From positions 1 to 64,000 of the forward strand of contig CALIZI010000121.1 of the NCBI GenBank assembly GCA_938028705.1: a stretch of 64,000 nt of DNA, read 5' to 3'. How positions within the stretch are numbered: position 1 is the first letter of the stretch; each line of letters opens with the position of its first letter. A model generated the notes under the pieces. The model searched no databases. It worked only from the letters and a program-made list of their open reading frames with translations, and had not been told where the DNA came from. Source of the DNA: an uncultured Saprospiraceae bacterium. GTDB taxonomy: Bacteria > Bacteroidota > Bacteroidia > Chitinophagales > Saprospiraceae. Shown piece by piece: positions 54,846 through 61,582 of this stretch. A program made the translations under genes and the position numbers.

Positions 54846-55712
54846 TTATAATTCAGTTAGTTTACCATAAGTTTCGGGTCGTCTGTCGCGGAAGAATTGC
54901 CATGTGGAACGCACTTCTTCTATGAGGTCTAAATCAAATTCAGCGACCAATAATTCATCGTCGTACTCGGAGGCTTCGGAAAAAATTTGTCCGCGTGGAT
55001 CCACAAAGTATGACGTACCATAGAAGCGTCCTAAATCCCAGGGCTTCTCCTCGCCTACGCGATTGATGCAGCCCATGAAATAACCATTGGCGGCAGCGTG
55101 TGCAGGTTGTTCTAATTTCCACAAATATTGCGATAATCCGGCAACCGTAGCGGAGGGATTATAGACGATTTCCGCACCATTCAAACCCAATGCCCGCGCA
55201 CCATCAGGGAAGTGTCTGTCGTAACAAATATAGACTCCGACTTTGGCGTATTTGGTCTGAAAAACAGGGTAGCCCAAATTGCCGGGTTTGAAAAAGAATT
55301 TCTCCCAAAAACCCGTCGTATGCGGAATGTGATTTTTACGATATTTGCCCAAATACGTACCGTCCGCATCTATGACCGCCGCCGTATTATACAGCACACC
55401 GGGTTGCTCTTTTTCGTAAATCGGCACGATAATCACCATGTCGTATTTCTTGGCGTATTCCTGCATACGCTCTACGATAGGTCCGGGAACAGACTCGGCA
55501 GAAGCATACCATTTCCGGTCTTGTCCGGGACAAAAATACGGTGTATTAAATATCTCCTGCAAGCACAAAATCTGTACGCCTTGCTTCCCCGCATCTTCGA
55601 TATACGGGATGTGTTTATCAATCATGGCATCCATGATTTCCTGTATCGTTCCTTCGCCTTCGGTCATCGGAAGGCTCATTTGTATTAATCCTGATTTTAC
55701 TATTCTCGGCAT
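54846..55712 (-). CDS. Beta-ureidopropionase (carbon-nitrogen hydrolase)
   Basis: 288 aa of the nitrilase superfamily. The Glu-Lys-Cys triad is visible: E53 in CLQEIFN, K126 in KYRKNHIPH and C163 in YICYDRHFPD. The sequence after the Cys (LNGAEIVYNPSAT) and GKYRKNHIP favour N-carbamoyl-beta-alanine or N-carbamoyl-amino-acid hydrolysis. Its place between dihydropyrimidinase and PreT/PreA on the same strand makes it the third step of reductive uracil/thymine breakdown, giving beta-alanine or beta-aminoisobutyrate with CO2 and ammonia. Confidence 0.93.
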   Translation of the reverse strand: MPRIVKSGLIQMSLPMTEGEGTIQEIMDAMIDKHIPYIEDAGKQGVQILCLQEIFNTPYFCPGQDRKWYASAESVPGPIVERMQEYAKKYDMVIIVPIYEKEQPGVLYNTAAVIDADGTYLGKYRKNHIPHTTGFWEKFFFKPGNLGYPVFQTKYAKVGVYICYDRHFPDGARALGLNGAEIVYNPSATVAGLSQYLWKLEQPAHAAANGYFMGCINRVGEEKPWDLGRFYGTSYFVDPRGQIFSEASEYDDELLVAEFDLDLIEEVRSTWQFFRDRRPETYGKLTEL

Positions 55713-55913
55713 TTAATGAATGAATGTTGAATTGTGAATGAATGAATGATTTTTTTAATATAAAATGTAAAATAATAAATTTAAAATGTAAAAGTGTCGA
55801 TAGGACTTGAATGATTTTTATTTTTTACAAATAGTTTTAAAAATGTATTTGTAATTGTTTTATTTAAAATAAAACACATTAAAAATTATTTTTAATTATA
55901 AAAAAGATACCCC

Positions 55914-55972
55914 GTACCGACGACTTTAGCCGTCGCAGGAATCAGCTACTTGACGGCTAAAGTCGTCAGTAC
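55914..55972. repeat. Hairpin with 21-bp stem (CGACTTTAGCCGTC)
   Basis: GTACCGACGACTTTAGCCGT+C (55914-55934) pairs with GACGGCTAAAGTCGTCAGTA+C (55952-55972) with one mismatch. Similar in design to the GTACAGGCGATT hairpins and to 26040-26149. The remaining 55713-56286 spacer is AT-rich with repeated ACATTTTACATT words. Confidence 0.6.
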
Positions 55973-56286
55973 AGTTTTCACGTTATACTCCTTTTACATT
56001 TTATATTTATTATTTTACACTGTCATTTCTGTTAAATTTTTTCGAGTTATTAAATGTTCCGAATGAGGTCATTTTCTTATTGAAATTCAAAATTTTCACA
56101 AGCTAATTCAAAATATAATTTGGTTTTTAAAATTGTTTTTAATAAAATATTAATTTTAAATTATTTATTATTAATTGAAAATCAATGAAATTTTGAACTC
56201 GAAAAAATTTAACAGAAATGTGAGTTTTACATTTTACATTTCCCACGTTATACTCCTTTTACATTTTATATTTATTATTTTACATT

Positions 56287-57663
56287 TTACATTACCAACG
56301 ACGTTTTCCCTCTCCGAATAAACTGTCCGTGTCCGGCTTTGAGGTGGCATTTTTCGTTTTGTATCGCTACTTTTCCGCGTAAAAGGACGGTCTCGGTTTT
56401 GCCGGTCAATTCCCAACCTTCATACGCTGAATAATCAACGTTCATGTGGTGGGTTTTGGCAGAGACCGTATGTTTTTTATTGGGGTCAAAGACCAAAATA
56501 TCTGCATCTGCACCAATGGCAATCGTGCCTTTGCGCGGATACATGCCGAAGATTTTAGCGGCATTGGTCGAGGTGACTTCGACGTATTTATTCAAAGAAA
56601 TTTTGCCTGTTTTTACGCCTTCCGAAAAGACCAATTCCATGCGGTGTTCGATGGCGGGATGTCCGTTGGGGATTTTGGAAAAGTCGTCTTTGCCCATTTG
56701 TTTTTGTTCCCACATAAAAGGGCAATGGTCTGTACCGACGACCTGTACCAAGCCCTGATTGATGCCCGACCACAGGGCGGTTTGGTCTTTCTTTTCGCGC
56801 AGGGGCGGACTCATGACCCACTTTGCGCCGTCGTCTTGCGAGTACAAGGAAGCATCCAAAACGAGGTACTGCGAACAGGTCTCGACAAAGACTTTTTGGT
56901 TGCGAAGCGTAGCCCGACGAACCGCATTGAGCGCACCCTCGCAGGTCATGTGTACGATGTAACCCGGACAGCCTGTATAGTGCAACATATCCGCAAAACG
57001 CCCGGAGGCTTCGGCTTCGGTGACTTCGGGCTGTGAGCGGTAGTGATACAGCGGCGATAATTTGCCTTCGGCGCGGTGCTTGGCAATGAGCGAATCTATC
57101 ATATCGCCATTGGTGGCGTGGACGGTGACAATGCCGCCATGTGCTTTGACGACCTTCATGAGTTGTACCATTTGCCCATCGTCAATCATCAATGCGCCCT
57201 TGTATGCCATAAAGGTTTTGAAAGATATAATCCCTTCTTTTTCAATCATTTGCACGACTTCCTTCGCTACCTCATCATTAAAATCCGTGACCGCTATATG
57301 GTAGGAATAATCGCCAATGGCTTTCTTGGATTTTTCCTGCCAAGTGCGAAGGGCATTGTATAAGGTATCGCCTTGCGTCTGCAAAATAAAGTCAATGACC
57401 ATCGTGGTGCCGCCATGCAAAGCTGCACGGGTTCCGGTCTCGTAATCGTCGCTGGAGTAGGTGCCCATGAAGGGCATATCCAAGTGTACATGCGGGTCAA
57501 TACCGCCCGGCATCACCAATTTGTCCGTCGCATCAATGACCTGATCTGCCGGATACGATAAGTCGCGCCCGATAGCCGAAATGGTCTCGCCTTCTATATA
57601 GACATCCGCCACATAGTCGGATTCCGCAGTGACCACCCTGCCGTTTTTGATTAATATTGACAT
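56287..57663 (-). CDS. Dihydropyrimidinase / hydantoinase
   Basis: 458 aa, normal length. Metal ligands H58 and H60 in GGIDPHVHLDMPF; the carbamylated lysine is K149 in SFKTFMAYKG; further ligands in TVHATNGD and AHMTCEG-like IVHMTCEGAL; the final Asp is in VVGTDHCPF. The enzyme opens the ring of dihydrouracil or dihydrothymine. First gene of the leftward pyrimidine set. The four enzymes needed for the full reductive pathway are all in this 6.5-kb segment. Confidence 0.95.
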   Translation of the reverse strand: MSILIKNGRVVTAESDYVADVYIEGETISAIGRDLSYPADQVIDATDKLVMPGGIDPHVHLDMPFMGTYSSDDYETGTRAALHGGTTMVIDFILQTQGDTLYNALRTWQEKSKKAIGDYSYHIAVTDFNDEVAKEVVQMIEKEGIISFKTFMAYKGALMIDDGQMVQLMKVVKAHGGIVTVHATNGDMIDSLIAKHRAEGKLSPLYHYRSQPEVTEAEASGRFADMLHYTGCPGYIVHMTCEGALNAVRRATLRNQKVFVETCSQYLVLDASLYSQDDGAKWVMSPPLREKKDQTALWSGINQGLVQVVGTDHCPFMWEQKQMGKDDFSKIPNGHPAIEHRMELVFSEGVKTGKISLNKYVEVTSTNAAKIFGMYPRKGTIAIGADADILVFDPNKKHTVSAKTHHMNVDYSAYEGWELTGKTETVLLRGKVAIQNEKCHLKAGHGQFIRRGKTSLVM

Positions 57664-57838
57664 CTGTATTTCCTAAATTTTTAATATTTTATTTTGTTTG
57701 GAAGGCTAAGTTACGAAATTATTGGATTTTTGGTAGAAAATGGGAGAAAATGAACGAGAGGAATAGTTGCATATTAATTTATTTTCTAAATGAAATATTT
57801 TCATTTATCTTTAACGCAAATTATAATTCTAAAAAATT

Positions 57839-59008
57839 ATGGATACAAGGCAGAAGATATATTTACGGACTTTGTTGATGATAGGTGCCGTATATCTAAT
57901 TTTTTCTATTTGGTTTTTCTTTTGGAAGCCAGCAAATAAAGATTTTATATTTCTATTTTTACCTTCTGCGATAATTCTGATTGTAATATCATCTATTTTT
58001 TTGTTTAATGATAAACCCAAAAGATGGTTTCTCCAAAAACCCGTTAGATTCTATTGGGTGGGTATAGGAATAGCTTTTTTGATTTTAATTCCACTTGGAT
58101 ATCTTTACGGAGGAAAAGAATACAAGGGGAATGTATTAGTTGAAGCTCATGGTTTACTTTTTGATTTACTGGTTTTTGGTATTCTTTGGTCATTATACGA
58201 TACCATGAAAAAACAAGATGAAAATGACAAGAAAGAGGAGAATGAACGTAGATTGAGAATAGAACGACACCAAGAACAAATTGACTATCTCCGACATTGG
58301 AAATCGGATGAAGCAAAGTTTATTATTCGAGGTCATATTCAAAGTTTGAATAAAGAAAAAATAACCAAGATTGATATGAGTCATATTGATATAAGTGGTC
58401 TCGAAAATAAAGGTTCTCAAAAGCTTAGGATTGAAAATTTGAAATTGGATGGATCGACACTACACCATTCTAATTTATCTCATCTAAACTTACTTAAACC
58501 TTCTTTTAATAATATGAAATATTGTAGTTATTCTCAATTTGTAGGTATTATAACGATGAAAGCGGAATTTAAGAATTCTCATTTGCAAGAAGTCGATTTT
58601 AGTTGTGCAATACTTAATGGTGCGGATTTTACTGGTTCTACAATCGTTGATGTTTCTTTTAAACGAGCAAATTTGAAAGGAGTCGTATTTAAAAATTTAA
58701 CTATTTCAATTGCCACTTTTAATGATGATATTAATATCGATCATAGTTTTGAAGATGCATGGGTCAATCCTAATTTCTTCGAGCAAATTAAAGAATGGAA
58801 TGTAGAAGGGGCAAATATTTTTCAAGATTATAAAATAGTTGATCACAATAATGGTAAATACTTTTTGAGTACGAATCCCAATTATATAGCTTATGCTACT
58901 TACTCAGATGATTTACGGTATGGTAGTCTCACTAAGCATTATACGGAAGTTGCTTTGTGGTTTTTTACTTCATTTTTTGAGAAAGATAATAACAAGGATA
59001 TTTCATAA
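57839..59008 (+). CDS. Membrane protein with C-terminal pentapeptide repeats
   Basis: 389 aa. Four hydrophobic helices in the first 125 residues (LLMIGAVYLIFSIWFFFW; FIFLFLPSAIILIVISSIFLF; YWVGIGIAFLILIPLGYL; LLFDLLVFGILWSLYD), then a charged coiled coil (KKQDENDKKEENERRLRIER) and, from about residue 180 to 300, A(D/N)LxX pentapeptide repeats (LHHSNLSHLNL, NGADFTGSTIVDVSFKRANLKG). Such beta-helix proteins with membrane anchors occur near defence and toxin genes, but the role is unknown. The gene leads the rightward set that continues with XisH and XisI. Confidence 0.75.
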   Translation: MDTRQKIYLRTLLMIGAVYLIFSIWFFFWKPANKDFIFLFLPSAIILIVISSIFLFNDKPKRWFLQKPVRFYWVGIGIAFLILIPLGYLYGGKEYKGNVLVEAHGLLFDLLVFGILWSLYDTMKKQDENDKKEENERRLRIERHQEQIDYLRHWKSDEAKFIIRGHIQSLNKEKITKIDMSHIDISGLENKGSQKLRIENLKLDGSTLHHSNLSHLNLLKPSFNNMKYCSYSQFVGIITMKAEFKNSHLQEVDFSCAILNGADFTGSTIVDVSFKRANLKGVVFKNLTISIATFNDDINIDHSFEDAWVNPNFFEQIKEWNVEGANIFQDYKIVDHNNGKYFLSTNPNYIAYATYSDDLRYGSLTKHYTEVALWFFTSFFEKDNNKDIS

Positions 59009-59099
59009 AACGTCAAACTTATGGACAACAACGTCAAAAATGTAATAACAAAGTGCTACTGTTTCATATCCTGCCGAGCTGCAACAGATACCGCATCGA

Positions 59100-59283
59100 G
59101 TGCGGTATGACGATAGCTTTTTGGGTATTTTGGTTGGGGGATTTTGCTTGACATTATCTGTATCTTGAATGTCGTGTGTTATTCTCAATATCCTTTTTCG
59201 CGCTCAGGCGCGACGGCAGCTAAAGACAGCCGGTACATGTAAGCATCAGGTGCGGTATGACGATAGCTTTTTGGGTATTTTGG
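59100..59283. repeat. Two exact 34-bp direct repeats in the spacer before xisH
   Basis: GTGCGGTATGACGATAGCTT+TTTGGGTATTTTGG occurs at 59100-59133 and 59250-59283. The first copy overlaps a hairpin ATACCGCA / TGCGGTAT (59088-59108). These may be remnants of an insertion or recombination between pentapeptide gene and xisH. Nothing coding is present. Confidence 0.6.
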
Positions 59284-59312
59284 GTCAATTACTTTTATTT
59301 CCACCCCTCCGA

Positions 59313-59344
59313 TTTGAGAATGAGCAATTAAGTCAGTATATTTG
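59313..59344 (+). promoter_or_regulatory. Promoter of xisHI
   Basis: TTTG (59313-59316), 20 bp, then TATATTTG (59337-59344), an excellent match to TTTG-N20-TAnnTTTG. Transcription would start near 59351, leaving a leader of about 15 nt before the ATG at 59366. Confidence 0.6.
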
Positions 59345-59365
59345 TTTAGTAAATTAACACACAGA

Positions 59366-59779
59366 ATGGCAAGAGACAAATACCATAGTTTAGTTCGGGA
59401 ACTTTTGGAGCAAGAAGGTTGGACCATAACACACGACCCATTGTATGTGAAAACAGCTTTGGGCAAAGTGGAAGTGGATTTAGGTGCAGAAAAACTGATT
59501 GGTGCAGAAAAAGAAGGCGAGAAGATTGCTGTCGAAATAAAGAGTTTTATAGGACGTTCCAAATTACAGGATTTGTATAAAGCATTGGGACAGTTCATAT
59601 TTTATTTACCCGCTTTAAAACGTCAAGAGCCTGATAGGGAATTATATTTAGCCATTCCTCAAGCGGCTTATAAATTTTTCTTTAGAGACTCCATTGCGGA
59701 AGAAATTATAACGACCAATCAGTTGAAATTTGTCGTATATGACATAGATGATTCTAAAATTACATTATGGACAAAATAA
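59366..59779 (+). CDS. xisH: XisH family protein (PD-(D/E)xK-type fold)
   Basis: 137 aa, the usual length of XisH. Pattern MARDKYHSLVRELLEQEGWT at the start, then the restriction-nuclease-like catalytic motifs: D38 in GKVEVDLGAE and E57-x-K59 in IAVEIKSF, then LYKALGQFIFYLPALK. XisH and XisI are required for excision of the fdxN element in heterocyst-forming cyanobacteria and are found as pairs mainly in filamentous cyanobacteria; in Bacteroidota they look horizontally acquired. The gene overlaps xisI by 13 bp. The recombinase XisF is not present, so a role in DNA excision here is doubtful. Start ATG 59366 was chosen over the TTG at 59342. Confidence 0.9.
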   Translation: MARDKYHSLVRELLEQEGWTITHDPLYVKTALGKVEVDLGAEKLIGAEKEGEKIAVEIKSFIGRSKLQDLYKALGQFIFYLPALKRQEPDRELYLAIPQAAYKFFFRDSIAEEIITTNQLKFVVYDIDDSKITLWTK

Positions 59780-60108
59780 ATACATACACAAAGATCATCA
59801 AAAATGTGATAACAGCAATACATGATCGTTACGCCAAACCCTCTAATGATGCAGAGCATCACTTGATTATAGATGAAAAGCGACATAGTTATTTGTTACT
59901 TTCCGATGGTTGGCTTGGTGCTAGTCGCTTTTATGGTATTTTGATTCATGCTGAAGTAAAAAAAGATGGTAAAGTGTGGCTGCATGATGATAATACAGAG
60001 TTGATTGTAGTAGATTGGTTATTGGAAAGAGGGATTCCTAAAAAAGATATTGTCTTGGGTTGGCACGCTCCAAGCATGAGAGAGGATACGGAATTTGCGG
60101 TGATGTAG
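59767..60108 (+). CDS. xisI: XisI family protein
   Basis: 113 aa, typical XisI size. Motifs: IHDRYAKPSNDAEHHLIIDE, HSYLLLSDGW, RFYGILIHAEVKKDGKVWLH, NTELIVVDWLLERGIPKKDI and LGWHAPSMRE at the end. It is translated from within the end of xisH. Known as the partner of XisH; biochemical role unproven. A paired regulator, toxin-antitoxin or nuclease-control role has not been shown. Confidence 0.92.
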   Translation: MDKINTYTKIIKNVITAIHDRYAKPSNDAEHHLIIDEKRHSYLLLSDGWLGASRFYGILIHAEVKKDGKVWLHDDNTELIVVDWLLERGIPKKDIVLGWHAPSMREDTEFAVM

Positions 60109-60176
60109 ATGTCGAATTATTCTTATCCTCCAACAAAGACTCCGTAAAGTACTCCATACGCTTACTATCTCAAGTA

Positions 60177-60212
60177 ACAAAAGCCTTTTGATTCATTCAA
60201 AGGGCTTTTGTC
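60177..60212 (+). terminator. Terminator after xisI, first copy
   Basis: ACAAAAGCC-TTT pairs with AAAGGGCTTTTGT around TGATTCATTC, ending in a T-rich stretch. Almost identical stem-loops recur at 60498-60527 and 61226-61260, as part of the duplicated peptide cassettes. Confidence 0.7.
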
Positions 60213-60252
60213 ATTTACAGGCGTTTGCAGCAAAAAAAAGCTGACTTTTTTT

Positions 60253-60291
60253 CTCACTGCACCATCTGTGCAGTGAGAGTCTGTATATTTG
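60253..60291 (+). promoter_or_regulatory. Operator palindrome plus -7 box upstream of peptide 1
   Basis: CTCACTGCACCATCTGTGCA+GTGAG (60253-60277) is an almost perfect dyad. Six bases later comes TATATTTG (60284-60291), the -7 box. The dyad covers the -33 region where a TTG is missing, a classical position for an activator or repressor site. Exactly the same layout is at 60570-60608 and 61302-61340. Confidence 0.6.
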
Positions 60292-60345
60292 AAAAGTCAA
60301 CAGCTCACTACAGAGCTATTTTTTAATATTCAAAACATTTTTATT

Positions 60346-60468
60346 ATGAAATTATCAGGTAAAAAATCTGCGCCCAAGAAAAGTCCATTTATGGCTATCA
60401 ATAAGCAAGGACTCAAAGAAGTGAAGGGTGGAATAGTAGTTGTTGAAGTTGTTGAAGGCGATACTTAA
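60346..60468 (+). CDS. Double-glycine-leader peptide 1 (RiPP or bacteriocin-like precursor)
   Basis: 40 aa. Leader MKLSGKKSAPKKSPFMAINK+QGLKEVKGG, ending in GG at residues 28-29, then a short core IVVVEVVEGDT. Basic, Ser/Lys-rich leaders that end in an LKxVKGG helix are characteristic of Bacteroidota GG-type natural product precursors exported by peptidase-containing ABC transporters. The core has no Cys and no Ser, one Thr, and acidic residues, so it does not look like a lanthipeptide. First of four tandem relatives (60346, 60663, 60863, 61090). Own promoter and operator. No maturation or export gene is in the window. Confidence 0.75.
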   Translation: MKLSGKKSAPKKSPFMAINKQGLKEVKGGIVVVEVVEGDT

Positions 60469-60497
60469 TTTTATCGAAGAAGCTACAACTAAAAACT

Positions 60498-60527
60498 AAA
60501 GCCTTTTGATTCATTCAAAGGGCTTTT
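60498..60527 (+). terminator. Terminator after peptide 1, second copy
   Basis: AAAGCCTTTTGATTCATTCA+AAGGGCTTTT, the same stem-loop as at 60177-60212. It separates peptide 1 from peptide 2. Confidence 0.7.
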
Positions 60528-60569
60528 GTCATTTACAGTCGTTTGCAGCAAAAAAAGCCGACTTTTTTT

Positions 60570-60608
60570 CTCACTGCACCATCTGTGCAGTGAGAGTCTG
60601 TATATTTG
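60570..60608 (+). promoter_or_regulatory. Operator palindrome plus -7 box upstream of peptide 2
   Basis: The dyad CTCACTGCACCATCTGTGCA+GTGAG lies at 60570-60594 and TATATTTG at 60601-60608, an exact repeat of the arrangement before peptide 1, including the 6-base gap AGTCTG. Confidence 0.6.
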
Positions 60609-60662
60609 AAAAGTAAACAGCTCATCACAGAGCCATTTTTTAACATTCAAAACATTTTTATT

Positions 60663-60794
60663 ATGAAATTAGCAAGTAAAAAATCGACAGACAAGAAGAT
60701 GAATTTTACCACTATCAATAAGACCGAACTTCTGCAAGTCAAAGGTGGTGGGAAAAATGTACATGATTCTGATAGTGAGGAAGGAATAGATTAA
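60663..60794 (+). CDS. Double-glycine-leader peptide 2
   Basis: 43 aa from ATG 60663 (an upstream in-frame ATG at 60606 lies on the promoter box and is ignored). Leader MKLASKKSTDKKMNFTTINK+TELLQVKGGG, core KNVHDSDSEEGID. It is the most divergent of the four: the core is hydrophilic and acidic with Asp/Ser/Glu instead of the Val/Ile-rich cores of the other three. It may represent a different product with the same leader, or a decaying copy. Followed by peptide 3 without a terminator. Confidence 0.7.
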   Translation: MKLASKKSTDKKMNFTTINKTELLQVKGGGKNVHDSDSEEGID

Positions 60795-60862
60795 AGCCCT
60801 ACATCTTCAAAAACTCAACCGCTCCTCACAGAGCTATTTTTAATATTCAAAACATTTTCATT

Positions 60863-60985
60863 ATGAAATTAGCAAGTAAAAAATCCGTGCCCAAGAAAAG
60901 TCCATTCACAGCGATTAATAGGCAAGAGCTTAAGCAAGTGAAAGGAGGGGTAATCGTAATAGTTGCTGACGACACTCCTGCTTAG
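60863..60985 (+). CDS. Double-glycine-leader peptide 3
   Basis: 40 aa. Leader MKLASKKSVPKKSPFTAINR+QELKQVKGG, core VIVIVADDTPA. It has no operator or promoter box of its own; the sequence before it (CCGCTCCTCACAGAGCTATT) is the leader end of the cassette only, so it is probably read through from peptide 2. Too short for usual gene calling. Confidence 0.75.
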   Translation: MKLASKKSVPKKSPFTAINRQELKQVKGGVIVIVADDTPA

Positions 60986-61089
60986 AGTAATTTTATCCTA
61001 TTGCATCATCTGTGCAGTGAGGCTCTGTATCTATAAAAACACAACCGCTCCTCACAGAGCTATTTTTTAATATTCAAAATATTTTTATT

Positions 61090-61206
61090 ATGAAATTAGC
61101 AAGTAAAAAATCTGCGCCAAAGAAAAGCCCATTCACAGCTATCAATAAGCAAGGACTCCAACAGGTAAAAGGTGGAGCATTGGTTATTGTTGAAGTGGCA
61201 TTTTAG
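61090..61206 (+). CDS. Double-glycine-leader peptide 4
   Basis: 38 aa. Leader MKLASKKSAPKKSPFTAINK+QGLQQVKGG, core ALVIVEVAF. A half operator (CATCTGTGCAGTGAG, near 61005-61019) and a degenerate -7 (TATCTATA) precede it, so its own promoter looks worn. Shares the Val/Ile-rich core type with peptides 1 and 3. Terminator at 61226-61260. Confidence 0.75.
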   Translation: MKLASKKSAPKKSPFTAINKQGLQQVKGGALVIVEVAF

Positions 61207-61225
61207 TTAAAATACCATACAAATA

Positions 61226-61260
61226 ACAAAAGCCTTTTGATTCAATCAAAGGGCTTTTGT
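61226..61260 (+). terminator. Terminator after peptide 4, third copy
   Basis: ACAAAAGCCTTTTGATTCAA+TCAAAGGGCTTTTGT, as at 60177 and 60498. Confidence 0.7.
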
Positions 61261-61301
61261 CATTTACAGTCGTTTGCAGCAAAAAAAATCTGACTTTTTT
61301 T

Positions 61302-61340
61302 CTCACTGCACCATCTGTGTAGTGAGAGTCTGTATATTTG
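61302..61340 (+). promoter_or_regulatory. Orphan fifth operator and -7 box without a peptide gene
   Basis: CTCACTGCACCATCTGTGTA+GTGAG (61302-61326) and TATATTTG (61333-61340) repeat the cassette start, but the similarity stops about 61355 at AAACCGCTCTCC, and a transposase-like remnant on the other strand begins. It marks a truncated fifth cassette. Confidence 0.55.
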
Positions 61341-61355
61341 AAAAGTAAACCGCTC

Positions 61356-61493
61356 TCCTTCTTCGGAAACTTTGGTTTCATCACCGTAGTAAAGGTCTTG
61401 CCCTGCTCTGGATTGAGTTTCCAATAGAGAAAGTGCCTCTTTACGAACCTCTAACAATGTTCTGAATTTAAGCAAAAACTTGTCAAGTAGTAT
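61356..61493 (-). pseudogene. Transposase fragment, IS630-like (DDE_3)
   Basis: Read leftward, this stretch gives LLDKFLLKFRTLLEVRKEAL, then SLLETQSRAGQDLYYGDETK and VSEEGE. The block DLYYGDET followed by a glycine-rich turn is the look of IS630-type transposases near their second catalytic Asp. Upstream (61494-61582) is AT-rich and in the other direction the frame ends in the orphan cassette. Only about 46 codons survive; no terminal repeats were found. Moderate to low confidence. Confidence 0.4.
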
Positions 61494-61582
61494 AAGCAAA
61501 AATCGCAAATGAAATACATTTTTACAACAGTATAAAAGTATATTTTTAAAAATACTCCGTAATTTGTGGCAAAATACAAAAT

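Noticed and set aside
57657-57878. 73-codon plus-strand frame before the pentapeptide gene
   Set aside because: Overlaps the start of the real gene in another frame, has lysine/asparagine/phenylalanine composition of AT-rich spacer and no family feature.
60177-61260. CRISPR-like array
   Set aside because: The spaced repeats are terminators and promoters of duplicated peptide genes, about 320 bp apart and not uniform; no cas genes.
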